From Mesonia phycicola (GTDB lineage Bacteria; Bacteroidota; Bacteroidia; Flavobacteriales; Flavobacteriaceae): DNA of 64,000 nt. The notes beneath the pieces were generated by a model. It saw nothing but the letters and a program-made list of their open reading frames with translations, did not search any database and was not told where the DNA came from. Location: assembly GCF_900141885.1 (NCBI RefSeq), contig NZ_FQYY01000005.1, positions 1 to 64,000 on the forward strand, written 5' to 3'. Below, in pieces: positions 54,220 through 63,487 of this stretch. The position numbers and the translations under genes are program-made. The number at the start of each line of letters is the position of its first letter. Position 1 is the first letter of the stretch.

Positions 54220-57200
54220 TTAAAAATATGCTCTTAATTGCACTGTACCTGTATGTATGGTAGTAGAACCTTCACTTTTTCTGCCAAAATAAGAGAGGTT
54301 TAAATCTAAATAATCGGTCAGTTTCTTTTGTGCTAATAGTGACCAAGTGTAGTTTTTACCTGCTTGTAAGCCTTGAAGCATTTGGTAACCTACGGTAGAA
54401 AAAGAGTCTCCTTCAAAGTTATTGTAAATATAATTAAGCTCTCCGTTAAAAGAATATTTTTGAGTGTTATTAAATGTAAACGAAGTACCTAATTTGTTTT
54501 GTTGAAGTTTTTCTAAATCTCCTATTTTGTTGTCTTGAGATTGAAATTGATAAAAGACATTGAACCGAGTATTTTGTGAAAGCAAATAAGACAACTCTGG
54601 ATTAATAGTAAATCCATTAATCTTGTAATTTTGACTCTCATAATTTTCTGAAGTATTTTTAGTCTCGGTTAATTTATCTGTAAATGATACTAGCCAACTA
54701 TTATTAAACTTGTGATTAAAGTTAACTTGATGGCTTTTTATTTCACTTTCCTGTAAACCTGTAGATAATAAATTTTTATTTCTAGTAGAAATGTAAGAAT
54801 AAGAGGTGGTGTAATTTTGCTTACCTCTATTAAAATAAATAGTGTTTTTAAAGTTAAAATTAACGGCTAGTTCATCTTCTGTATCATTAAAAGGGTTTAA
54901 ATCAAAATTATCTTCTTCGCGTTCAATTTTTCTGTCAATTAAATAAGAGGTTTGGTTATAAAATTTAGATAAAAATTTCTTGAAATTTTTATCGCCACTC
55001 CACTGCTGAAAGTTTAAAGTAACAATTTGACTAAATTTATTTTGGTGAGTGTTTAAGTAAATTTGATTAGGAAGTAATACCCTAGTATATTTTGCTTCAT
55101 CTGAATAAGAAGCTATTTCAAACTCATTAAGTTCTTGTACTCCGTTGCCATTATAATCTAACCAAGTGTAGGTTCCCTCTCCAGCATTAACTTCTACATA
55201 AGTAAATTCTTGTTGAGCGAGCGTTCCGCTACTTGTTTCGTAAGTAGTGTTGAGGTTTACAATTTTGTTAAATAAAAATTGATTGTAAAGTATTCTAGAG
55301 TTTAAAGATTGCTCGTCTTCTGTGTCTTCATCTTCATTGCTTAACTTTCTATAATTAGCATAGAGGGATAATTTGGTATCGTTAGAGTTAATTAGTGTAG
55401 ATTTTATATAATAGGTATTAGAGCTATTTACTCGCTTTAAAGAAACGTCTCTTAAACTATCATTCACACGGTGTGTGTAACCTATTTCTGCATACAAATT
55501 AGTGCTGTCTCCTACACCGGTATACACCTCGTAACTTTTATATTTTTGACTTGTGTTGGTTATTTCACCTGTCTCGCTATCTTCTTGTAAATTATCTTCT
55601 AATTCAAATTTTAAGCCACTCCAAGCTTTTTTAAAGCTGTAAACAGTATTGGTATAAATTCTTAAAAACTCAGAGTTATAATTATTAGCTTCACTTTTTA
55701 AATAACTACTATTGGTTTGTATTTGTAGTTTCCCAAATCTAGATTTAGATTGAAGTAGTTGCCGGTTACCATTGTAGCTGTCTGTATATTTTAAATTCTG
55801 AAAACTATATTGTATTGTACCATAATCTTTGCTTGAGTATTGCAAGCCAGTATTTAAGTAGTTTTGATCTCCATTAGTAGTTGTGGGTAAATTCCAATCT
55901 CTATCAAACTCAATATTGTATAAAAGTTCTATGCTATTAAAATTTTCTTGTAGGTAATTAAAATTTGCAAAAGCATTAAGTTGGCTTTTTTCTGAAGCTA
56001 ATACTGTTTGCTTAACATTTATTCGCGTAGCAACACCATCATTATCATCATCATCTAAATCAGAATATAAATTCTCATCATTTTTACTTCCGGCCAATTC
56101 AAAATCTATACTTGTTTTTTTAGAAGGTAGGTAAGAACCATTAATTACACCAATTTGTAATTTTGTAGGAGCAAATAATTGCGTTAATGGTGCATAATTT
56201 CCTTGTTTAACGCCATCTATTGGCGCTACATACTCGTAAATATTACTTATTGCAGAAGAGCTGGTAAGCACATAATCGCCAAGATTATTACCTACTAGTG
56301 TAAAGCTTACATTATAAAGATCATCTTCCGGATTAATAGAGTATATATAAATAGTTTCTCCGTTAATTATTTCTTTTTTGTAAAGCACTTTGCCTTCGTC
56401 AAAAGTATCTTCGATAGCACTTTCAGCATACATAGCTGTAGCATCGTCTCCTGCATCAGATAAAATTTGCTTTTGCTCATCACTTAAACTTTGTTGAAGT
56501 TCTTGGTTTTTTAAATCATTTTCAGAATATAAAAAACCACCAATTTGTAATTTTTCTGAATTATGTTTTGCTCCAGCCATAGCTATAATACGAGAGTAAT
56601 TTTGATCTGAATATTGAAATTCTACCGTAATTCTCATTTCTGAAGTAATAGGAAAGGTAGAATTAAATATAATTTCCCCCGCATTGTAATCAATAATATA
56701 ATCTTCATTTTCACCCCGTTGCAACTGTATACCATTTACAAATACAGATTCACTCCCAGATACAATTACTACATATAACTCACCATTAGCTCCATTTAAT
56801 TTATAAGGCCCTTGGTTACCTTCTTGCCCGTCAAACTTATCTCTTGTAAATACCCCTTTTACCAAGGCCCCAGCAGCATAGACATTAGTACTATTACCTG
56901 TAGGGTTTAAAGTGGCGCCTACAGATAAACCTTGCACTTTTTTAGTAAAACTAGCAAAATAAGATTCACTTTGTACTAGATCTACATCTCCAGCTCTTAC
57001 ATTCCAGTTTTTACCATAAAGCTCAATAAATATTTGGTCAAATTCATCTAAATTTTGAGAATAACCACTTTCTTGAATAGGGATATTGGAGTCTTGAATA
57101 GATGCACGTAAATTTACTTGCGGGGCTATTTTACCAGAAATTTGTAAATCTAACTCAGAGTCTAATACCGTGTTTTGATTGGTGCCAGTAGTAATACCTC

Positions 57201-57630
57201 TAGAAATACTACCACTTGTATTTAAACCTTCAAACGGAGTGAACGTGGAAGCTTTATTTTTTTGTCCCATCGTATAAATCCGTTGATTTAAACTTCCATT
57301 TGTAATTACTTTTGGATCAAATTGATAATAACGACGAGTTAAAAAATCTGGATATTTTTTATATTCTATAATTAAAGAATCATTTTTTTGTTTTAGGCTA
57401 TCTGTAATTATTAATATAGATTTTGCAAAATCTACTTTATAATTAGAAGAGGCTATTTCTTGATTTTTAAAGTTACTTAATTTAAAAAAAGATGGATTTA
57501 TGCTTACCGTATCTATAACAATAGTGTCTTTTACTGAAACTCTCTTTTTTTGAAAGTCAGTAGAAATTTCTTGAGCTTTCATACACATAGAAAAGCCAAA
57601 GAGAAAAAACAAAAGAGTAAAGATTCTCAT
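54220..57630 (-). CDS. Very large uncharacterised outer-membrane protein
   Basis: A 1136-residue exported protein, signal peptide MRIFTLLFFLFGFSMCMKAQ. Residues about 20-300 contain beta-rich domains, among them VFVNGIQLQRGENEDYIID, then YNAGEIIF, a small repeating beta motif also seen in big surface proteins such as SprA. The remaining part consists of many amphipathic strands and ends in phenylalanine (VQLRAYF), so a large barrel is likely. Function unknown. It is divergent from xth, with its own -7 box TATTTTTG at 57653-57660. The translated segments show no TonB box that I can identify. Confidence 0.8.
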   Translation of the reverse strand: MRIFTLLFFLFGFSMCMKAQEISTDFQKKRVSVKDTIVIDTVSINPSFFKLSNFKNQEIASSNYKVDFAKSILIITDSLKQKNDSLIIEYKKYPDFLTRRYYQFDPKVITNGSLNQRIYTMGQKNKASTFTPFEGLNTSGSISRGITTGTNQNTVLDSELDLQISGKIAPQVNLRASIQDSNIPIQESGYSQNLDEFDQIFIELYGKNWNVRAGDVDLVQSESYFASFTKKVQGLSVGATLNPTGNSTNVYAAGALVKGVFTRDKFDGQEGNQGPYKLNGANGELYVVIVSGSESVFVNGIQLQRGENEDYIIDYNAGEIIFNSTFPITSEMRITVEFQYSDQNYSRIIAMAGAKHNSEKLQIGGFLYSENDLKNQELQQSLSDEQKQILSDAGDDATAMYAESAIEDTFDEGKVLYKKEIINGETIYIYSINPEDDLYNVSFTLVGNNLGDYVLTSSSAISNIYEYVAPIDGVKQGNYAPLTQLFAPTKLQIGVINGSYLPSKKTSIDFELAGSKNDENLYSDLDDDDNDGVATRINVKQTVLASEKSQLNAFANFNYLQENFNSIELLYNIEFDRDWNLPTTTNGDQNYLNTGLQYSSKDYGTIQYSFQNLKYTDSYNGNRQLLQSKSRFGKLQIQTNSSYLKSEANNYNSEFLRIYTNTVYSFKKAWSGLKFELEDNLQEDSETGEITNTSQKYKSYEVYTGVGDSTNLYAEIGYTHRVNDSLRDVSLKRVNSSNTYYIKSTLINSNDTKLSLYANYRKLSNEDEDTEDEQSLNSRILYNQFLFNKIVNLNTTYETSSGTLAQQEFTYVEVNAGEGTYTWLDYNGNGVQELNEFEIASYSDEAKYTRVLLPNQIYLNTHQNKFSQIVTLNFQQWSGDKNFKKFLSKFYNQTSYLIDRKIEREEDNFDLNPFNDTEDELAVNFNFKNTIYFNRGKQNYTTSYSYISTRNKNLLSTGLQESEIKSHQVNFNHKFNNSWLVSFTDKLTETKNTSENYESQNYKINGFTINPELSYLLSQNTRFNVFYQFQSQDNKIGDLEKLQQNKLGTSFTFNNTQKYSFNGELNYIYNNFEGDSFSTVGYQMLQGLQAGKNYTWSLLAQKKLTDYLDLNLSYFGRKSEGSTTIHTGTVQLRAYF

Positions 57631-57652
57631 TAAGTTTAAAACTAAAGGTTTT

Positions 57653-57660
57653 CAAAAATA
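57653..57660 (-). promoter_or_regulatory. -7 box of the large outer-membrane protein gene
   Basis: TATTTTTG on the minus strand; the start codon is 23 bases downstream. No clear -33 element. Confidence 0.4.
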
Positions 57661-57742
57661 TTTTATTTTAAATGCTTTTAGCTTAAAATGAATTTATTTT
57701 TATGAATAATACCTAGTCAAGGTGAAGCTTATTAAAAAATTC

Positions 57743-57750
57743 TATTTTTG
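57743..57750 (+). promoter_or_regulatory. -7 box of xth
   Basis: TATTTTTG fits TAnnTTTG, and the xth ATG at 57766 follows 16 bases later. This places the longer TTG-initiated frame (57748) inside the promoter and supports 57766 as the start. Confidence 0.45.
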
Positions 57751-57765
57751 TTTAAAAAACAATTC

Positions 57766-58533
57766 ATGGTAATTATCTCTTATAATGTTAACGGAGTTAG
57801 AGCAGCACTACGTAAAGATTTTGCAACCTGGCTTTCTCAAGCAAATCCAGATGTAGTTTGTCTTCAAGAAATTAAAGCCAATCCAGATCAATTTGATGAG
57901 TCTGTTTTTCACGATTTAGGCTATAAATATTGTTATTGGTATCCTGCGCAAAAAAAAGGATATAGCGGAGTAGCTATTTTAAGTAAAATTGAGCCAAACA
58001 AAGTAACTTATGGTACTGGGATAGATTATATGGATTTTGAAGGTAGAAATATTAGAGCAGATTTTGATGGCGTATCTGTAATGAGTCTTTATTTACCGTC
58101 TGGCACTAATATTAAAAGATTAGAGCATAAGCTACAATACATGGCAGATTTTCAAGAGTACATTAACACACTTAAAGTAGAAAAACCTAATTTGGTAATT
58201 GGAGGAGATTATAATATTTGTCACGAAGCTATAGATATTCACGATCCTGTAAGACTAAAAAACACCTCTGGGTTTTTACCTGTAGAAAGGGAGTGGATAG
58301 GTAATTTTATAGATAGCGGATTTGTAGATTCTTTTCGCTATTTAAATTCAGAAAAAATAGAATACTCTTGGTGGAGCTATCGTGCAAATGCGCGTGCAAA
58401 TAATAAAGGTTGGCGTATAGATTATAATATGGTATCTGCTCCTTTACAAGAAAAAATAAAAAGAGCCGTTATATTACCAGAGGCATATCATAGTGATCAT
58501 TGCCCTATATTAGTAGAATTAAATAATTTATAA
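57766..58533 (+). CDS. xth: Exodeoxyribonuclease III
   Basis: AP endonuclease/3'-5' exonuclease of base-excision repair. In 255 residues the active site is complete: NVNGVRAA (Asn7), CLQEIKA (catalytic Glu), YSGVAILSK, GGDYNICH (Asp/Asn pair) and SDHCPI (Asp-His). I chose the ATG at 57766 because the family starts at this strand (MVIISYNVNG) and the upstream frame overlaps the -7 box. The OmpA-like gene follows after six bases. Confidence 0.97.
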   Translation: MVIISYNVNGVRAALRKDFATWLSQANPDVVCLQEIKANPDQFDESVFHDLGYKYCYWYPAQKKGYSGVAILSKIEPNKVTYGTGIDYMDFEGRNIRADFDGVSVMSLYLPSGTNIKRLEHKLQYMADFQEYINTLKVEKPNLVIGGDYNICHEAIDIHDPVRLKNTSGFLPVEREWIGNFIDSGFVDSFRYLNSEKIEYSWWSYRANARANNKGWRIDYNMVSAPLQEKIKRAVILPEAYHSDHCPILVELNNL

Positions 58534-58539
58534 TAAATA

Positions 58540-59502
58540 ATGATGAAAAAAGCTTTTATTATTCCTGCAGTTGCTTTTGCGTTAACCACTGCTTGTGTGC
58601 CAGCTAAAAAATATAAAGAATTAGAAGACCGTTTAGCAGTAGCTACAGAAGAAAACTCTAGTTTAAAAAATAATCTTAATGATTGTGAAGATGTAAATAA
58701 TGTACACTCAGAAGAGTTAGCGGTGTTAGGAGAGCAATTAACAGAGTTGAAAAATGAATATGATAAATTAGCTAGCGCTAACACTTCTACACAGGCAAAA
58801 TATGAAAACTTGCAAAATTCTTATAATGCTTTAGAGAAAAATAGCTCATCTGCATTGGCAGAAAACTCAAAGCAAAATAGAGAACTTCTTAAAGAATTAG
58901 AAGAAAAACAAAAGGCTTTAGGTAGAGAGAAAGAAGAGCTAGAAAGAATAAGTAAATCTTTACAACAAAAATCTAGAAGAATAGATGAGCTTGAAGCTAT
59001 GATTGAAGAAAAAGAGGCAAAAATGAACTCTCTTAAAAACAGTCTTTCTGCGGCACTTACCAATTTTGAAGGTAAAGGTTTAACTGTAGAAAGAAGAGAT
59101 GGTAAAGTTTATGTTTCTATGGAAAATAAATTATTGTTCGATTCTGGTAGTTGGGCTGTAGGTAGTCAAGGTCAGCAGGCAGTAAAACAGTTAGGGTATG
59201 TATTAGCAGAGAATAAAGATATAGATATTTTAATAGAAGGACACACAGACAATGTACCTTATGGAGGTAATGGTGCTTTAAGCGATAATTGGGATCTTTC
59301 TACTAAAAGGGCTACTGCAATTGTACATATATTAGAAGAAAACAAAGGTATAAGTCAAGAAAGGTTAACTGCAGCAGGTAGAGGAGAGCATAACCCTATT
59401 GCAACTAATGAAACTGCAGAAGGAAAAGCAAAAAACAGAAGAATAGAGGTGATATTAACCCCTCGTCTAGATGAAATTTCAAGACTACTTACAGAGCAGT
59501 AA
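58540..59502 (+). CDS. OmpA-family lipoprotein with coiled coil
   Basis: A 320-residue lipoprotein (lipobox TTAC, Cys19) anchored in the outer membrane. Residues about 25-180 are a long coiled coil rich in Glu, Lys and Leu. Residues about 195-310 are an OmpA peptidoglycan-binding domain with IEGHTDNVPY and NWDLSTKRATAIVHIL. The combination links the outer membrane to the cell wall. The first codon could be either of two adjacent ATGs. It begins six bases after xth and ends before a terminator. Confidence 0.92.
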   Translation: MMKKAFIIPAVAFALTTACVPAKKYKELEDRLAVATEENSSLKNNLNDCEDVNNVHSEELAVLGEQLTELKNEYDKLASANTSTQAKYENLQNSYNALEKNSSSALAENSKQNRELLKELEEKQKALGREKEELERISKSLQQKSRRIDELEAMIEEKEAKMNSLKNSLSAALTNFEGKGLTVERRDGKVYVSMENKLLFDSGSWAVGSQGQQAVKQLGYVLAENKDIDILIEGHTDNVPYGGNGALSDNWDLSTKRATAIVHILEENKGISQERLTAAGRGEHNPIATNETAEGKAKNRRIEVILTPRLDEISRLLTEQ

Positions 59503-59515
59503 GAGTATTCATATT

Positions 59516-59551
59516 AAAAAAAAGCCACTCATTTTAAGAGTGGCTTTTTTT
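59516..59551. terminator. Bidirectional terminator
   Basis: AAAAAAAGCCACTC and GAGTGGCTTTTTTT pair around ATTTTAA. It separates the OmpA-like gene and the convergent radA. Confidence 0.93.
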
Positions 59552-59577
59552 ATTTTATGTCTGTAAATATTTACTGC

Positions 59578-60945
59578 TTACCCAAATAAATATTCTACGA
59601 CTTCTTCTATACGAGAAACTTTTTGAATATGAATATTAAAATTTTTCTTTGGAAGTTTAACTTGTTTAGAAACCATAATGGTGGCAAAACCTAATTTTTC
59701 TGCTTCGATAATGCGTTGGTCAGCTCTAGTTACAGGTCTAATTTCTCCTGCTAAACCTACTTCTGCAGCAAAACAAATATCTCGTGCTATAGAAATATCT
59801 TCATTAGAAGATAATATGGCGGCAATTACAGCTAAATCTATTGCGGGATCATCTACAGAAATTCCGCCAGTTATATTTAAAAATACATCTTTTGCTCCTA
59901 ATCTAAATCCGGCACGCTTTTCTAATACAGCTAGTAACATATTTAGCCTTTTAGCGTTATACCCAGTGGTAGATCGTTGCGGAGTACCGTACACAGCGCT
60001 ACTTACTAAGGCTTGAATTTCTATCATTAGAGGGCGCATACCTTCTAAAGTTGCGGCAATTGAAGTACCACTAAGTTCTTGATCACTTTTAGATATTAAT
60101 ATTTCTGAAGGATTGCTTACTTCGCGTAAGCCTTCTCCTTGCATTTCATAAATTCCTAATTCATTAGTAGAGCCAAAACGATTTTTGTGCGCACGCAAAA
60201 TTCTATATACGTGATTACGGTCACCTTCAAATTGAAGAACAGTATCTACCATATGTTCTAAAATTTTAGGCCCAGCTATACTTCCTTCTTTAGTTATATG
60301 TCCAATTAAAAGAACAGGAGTATGCGTTTCTTTAGCAAATTTAATAAGCTCTGTTGTACATTCTCTAATTTGAGAGATACTACCAGGAGAGCTTTCAATA
60401 AAATCACTATGCAAGGTTTGTATAGAATCTATAATCACCACTTCTGGTTCTATTGTTTCTACTTGCCTAAATATATTTTGTGTTTTTGTTTCTGTAAGAA
60501 TGTAGCAGTTTGCAGGGTTGGGGTTAATACGTTCTGCTCGCATTTTAATTTGCTGTGCACTTTCTTCTCCAGAAACATAGAGAGTTTTATGTTTTAAGTT
60601 TAATGATATTTGAAGAAGCAATGTACTCTTCCCAATACCTGGTTCACCTCCAAGAAGTGTTAACGAGCCAGGAACAAGCCCTCCGCCTAATACACGATTT
60701 AACTCATTATTATTAGTGTTTAAGCGAGATTCTTGCTCGTATTTAATTTCATTTACTAAAGTTGGTTTAGCAACTCGTTTAGCATTTGAGCTAGATGAGG
60801 ATGCTTTCCAATCTTTCTTGTCTTCTTTTTGTATTACTTCTTCAGCAATAGTATTCCATTGTTTGCAAGAAGAACATTGCCCCTGCCATTTAGCATATTG
60901 CGCACCGCAATTTTGACAATAAAAAGACGTTTTAGTTTTTGCCAT
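59578..60945 (-). CDS. radA: DNA repair protein RadA
   Basis: RecA-like helicase that extends recombination intermediates. The 455-residue protein has the N-terminal zinc finger (CQNCGAQYAKWQGQCSSC), Walker A GEPGIGKST, the RadA-specific KNRFG motif, and a C-terminal Lon-like domain (about 290-455, AYGTPQRSTTG-type region, VGLAGEIRPV). Length is normal. It is five bases downstream of the alpha/beta-hydrolase-fold gene. Confidence 0.97.
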   Translation of the reverse strand: MAKTKTSFYCQNCGAQYAKWQGQCSSCKQWNTIAEEVIQKEDKKDWKASSSSSNAKRVAKPTLVNEIKYEQESRLNTNNNELNRVLGGGLVPGSLTLLGGEPGIGKSTLLLQISLNLKHKTLYVSGEESAQQIKMRAERINPNPANCYILTETKTQNIFRQVETIEPEVVIIDSIQTLHSDFIESSPGSISQIRECTTELIKFAKETHTPVLLIGHITKEGSIAGPKILEHMVDTVLQFEGDRNHVYRILRAHKNRFGSTNELGIYEMQGEGLREVSNPSEILISKSDQELSGTSIAATLEGMRPLMIEIQALVSSAVYGTPQRSTTGYNAKRLNMLLAVLEKRAGFRLGAKDVFLNITGGISVDDPAIDLAVIAAILSSNEDISIARDICFAAEVGLAGEIRPVTRADQRIIEAEKLGFATIMVSKQVKLPKKNFNIHIQKVSRIEEVVEYLFG

Positions 60946-60950
60946 ATATT

Positions 60951-62099
60951 TTATTCTCCGAAATCTGCTTTAATTTGATCCATTTTTTCAATCATAAAAT
61001 CTTGGTTCAAAAATGCAATTTTTTCTTTAGAATAAGCGGCTTGGTATTCTTTTAATGCTTTTTTAGGTTTTCCTTCTTGTTCATAATAATATCCCATTAA
61101 ATAATTACCTAACATAGTTTCACCGTGTTCTCTTTCTGCAACTTTAGATAAATCTTTTAATTGCTCCCATTTTTCTTTTTCTATAATTATGTTTGATATC
61201 CCTAAAATATCATTTGGTCTTACTTTTATACTTAAACCATACAAGTCCTGTATCTCTTTGTATTTATTTTCTAAAAAATTACAATACTCTGTTATTTTTT
61301 CATTTTCTCTTAGTTTTTTATAATCATACTGAGTAATAGGTCTGTATACAGAAAATATTTGCTCTAAAGACGAGGGGATAGCATTACCAACTAGATTGTA
61401 GTGGTTTTGGCCTTCAAAATCATCATAATAATAATTGACAAGGTCGTTATTTAAACCAGATAGTCTAGTGTTGAGTTTTGTGATGTCTGTTCTTAGTTTA
61501 CCTACATCTTGGGTTCCCGTAGCGATGTAGTACCATATTTTTTCTTGAGAAGTTTCTAAGATATTGAAAATTCTATCATGCATTTCTGGTGCATAGTCAG
61601 GACTTAAGTTAATGTAGCCTTTAAATAATGGATTTTCTTTAAACAAATAGTAGTTTATAAAGTTTGCAGTAAGGTCATGGCCAATTGCAATAGAGAATTT
61701 TGCGGTTCTATACTCTTCATCTATCAATGGCATTAACTCCATCCCCAAAAATTCAAAAAAATTAGCACCTCCGTCTACAGGCAAGTAACTAGATTGATCG
61801 TATGTAGTATCGTCTAATCTTAATCCGTTTTGGTTAATACCTACTACAATAGCTTCAGGAATATCTTCCCAATAGCTATAATAATCTACGTTACCTGCCA
61901 CGGGTTCGAATAAGTAATCACCGTCTAGAACATAAACTACAGGGTACGATTTTTTTGTATTGTAGCTGTAATTCCTTGGTAATTGTATTTTTATGTTTCT
62001 TTTTTGATTAAGTATTTTTGATTCAACAGATAAATATTTGGGCTGAGAAACAGCTAAAACTGGTATAGCCAGAATTAGCAAGAGTAGATATTTTTTCAT
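60951..62099 (-). CDS. Exported alpha/beta-hydrolase-fold protein lacking the serine nucleophile
   Basis: A 382-residue protein with signal peptide (MKKYLLLLILAIPVLAVSQ). Residues about 22-260 resemble the esterase-D/enterochelin-esterase family (YPVVYVLDGDYLFEP; FIINYYL-like helix). The nucleophile elbow, normally GHSLGG, reads G140-H-D-L-T-A here, so the serine is replaced by aspartate (D142). Residues about 320-382 resemble a TPR pair (YLMGYYYEQEGKPKKALKEY). It may be a binding protein or an enzyme using another nucleophile. It lies upstream of radA in a possible operon with the panCD genes. Confidence 0.8.
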   Translation of the reverse strand: MKKYLLLLILAIPVLAVSQPKYLSVESKILNQKRNIKIQLPRNYSYNTKKSYPVVYVLDGDYLFEPVAGNVDYYSYWEDIPEAIVVGINQNGLRLDDTTYDQSSYLPVDGGANFFEFLGMELMPLIDEEYRTAKFSIAIGHDLTANFINYYLFKENPLFKGYINLSPDYAPEMHDRIFNILETSQEKIWYYIATGTQDVGKLRTDITKLNTRLSGLNNDLVNYYYDDFEGQNHYNLVGNAIPSSLEQIFSVYRPITQYDYKKLRENEKITEYCNFLENKYKEIQDLYGLSIKVRPNDILGISNIIIEKEKWEQLKDLSKVAEREHGETMLGNYLMGYYYEQEGKPKKALKEYQAAYSKEKIAFLNQDFMIEKMDQIKADFGE

Positions 62100-62143
62100 A
62101 ATATAAATTGCTTATTTCTTACCTAGCAATTTAAGAAAAATAA

Positions 62144-63112
62144 TTATTTAATTTTGTTAAGAAGAGGCAAAAATAACAACGACAAACTACCTAAAACCAC
62201 GTTTAAAAGGGTTTGAGAGCCCCATACTAGCCAACCAAACGCCTCGCCGTCTTGTTGAGGTACCTCAAAAAATATTAAAATAGCACCAATAGCAATTGGG
62301 AATACTCCAATACCGCCATTGGTTAAAGAAATTGCAAATGAGCCTACAATAAAAGCAATTAAAATATATGAAAAACTAAGGTTCTCTGTGCCTGGTACAG
62401 CAAATTTTATAATCCAAAACATGGCAATGTACATTACCCAGATAAAAACAGTATGTATTAAAAAAGCGGCAGTATTTTTAATTCTAAAAATACTAGTTAC
62501 TCCTTCTAAAATACCATTAAGAAAGTTTCTTAGTTTAGCGAGTTTATTGCTTTTAGAGCCTTTAATTAGTTTAAGAGTGTATATGCCTATAAAAATAAGG
62601 AAGATTAAAGCAGTAAGACTTAAAATAGGATTGATATTGTACTCGTTAAAAAAGAAGAATAATAAATCATATTGAAAAAATAAAGCTAGCATTATAACTA
62701 GAAGTAACATGATTAAATCTGCAACTCTTTCAGAAATAATAGTTCCAAAAACTTTTTGAAAAGGTATATTTTCATAAGATGCTACTGTAGCACCTCGTAA
62801 TACCTCTCCAGATCTAGGTATACCTAAGTTGGCAAGGTAGCCAGCCATCACAGCCATAAAGCTATTAGATAGTTTTACTTTATAACCAAGCGGTTGTAGT
62901 AAATATTTCCAACGGTAAGCGCGAGAAAGATGAGAAAAAACTCCAAAAATTAGAGATAAACCAATCCATAAAGGGTTAGCTTGTTTTATGTTTCTCCATA
63001 AAATTTGTCGTTCTTCTGGAGTGGCACTTTGAAAAGAATATATAACGAAAAAAACTCCCAGCATTAGTGGGAGTATAGTTTTTAATAGCTTTATTAATTT
63101 CTTTCTCTTCAA
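62144..63112 (-). CDS. Lysylphosphatidylglycerol synthase-type/flippase-like membrane protein
   Basis: A 322-residue inner-membrane protein with about eight hydrophobic helices, of the family that contains the membrane part of MprF and related flippases. Motifs include SHLSRAYRWKYLLQPLG and NLGIPRSGEVLRGATVASYE. The C-terminal helices contain SFAISLTNGGIGVFPIAIGA. It carries no aminoacyl-transferase domain, so it may move lipid or glycan across the membrane. It is directly after panD (no gap). Confidence 0.88.
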   Translation of the reverse strand: MKRKKLIKLLKTILPLMLGVFFVIYSFQSATPEERQILWRNIKQANPLWIGLSLIFGVFSHLSRAYRWKYLLQPLGYKVKLSNSFMAVMAGYLANLGIPRSGEVLRGATVASYENIPFQKVFGTIISERVADLIMLLLVIMLALFFQYDLLFFFFNEYNINPILSLTALIFLIFIGIYTLKLIKGSKSNKLAKLRNFLNGILEGVTSIFRIKNTAAFLIHTVFIWVMYIAMFWIIKFAVPGTENLSFSYILIAFIVGSFAISLTNGGIGVFPIAIGAILIFFEVPQQDGEAFGWLVWGSQTLLNVVLGSLSLLFLPLLNKIK

Positions 63113-63463
63113 TTAATTTAAAAGATTGTTTTCTTCATTAGGGAAAAGAATAGCTGGTTTAAATTTCTTAGCCTCTTCTATATCCATTATAGCGTAAGTA
63201 ATTAAAATCAAAACGTCACCTTTAGCTACTTTTCTTGCTGCAGCACCATTAAGAGTGATTTCTCCACTATTTCTAGGTCCAGGAATAGCGTAAGTCTCTA
63301 AACGCTCTCCGTTATTGTTATTCACAATCTGAACTTTTTCACCTTCAACAATGTTGGCTGCATCCATTAAATCTTCATCTATAGTGATACTTCCAATATA
63401 GTTAAGATCTGCTCCTGTAACCTTAACGCGATGAATTTTAGATTTTACAACGTGTATTTGCAT
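63113..63463 (-). CDS. panD: Aspartate 1-decarboxylase
   Basis: Makes beta-alanine from aspartate for pantothenate. The 116-residue proenzyme has the self-cleavage site G24-S25 in NYIGSITID, which gives the pyruvoyl group on the large chain. K9 and the [10 protein letters not shown] segment are also conserved. It is preceded by panC (24 bases) and followed immediately by the flippase-like gene. Normal length. Confidence 0.97.
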   Translation of the reverse strand: MQIHVVKSKIHRVKVTGADLNYIGSITIDEDLMDAANIVEGEKVQIVNNNNGERLETYAIPGPRNSGEITLNGAAARKVAKGDVLILITYAIMDIEEAKKFKPAILFPNEENNLLN

Positions 63464-63487
63464 TTTCTTTTTTTTAAACTTTCGTTT

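Noticed and set aside
57748-57765. Longer TTG start for xth
   Set aside because: It overlaps the TATTTTTG -7 box, and the conserved first strand starts at the ATG at 57766.
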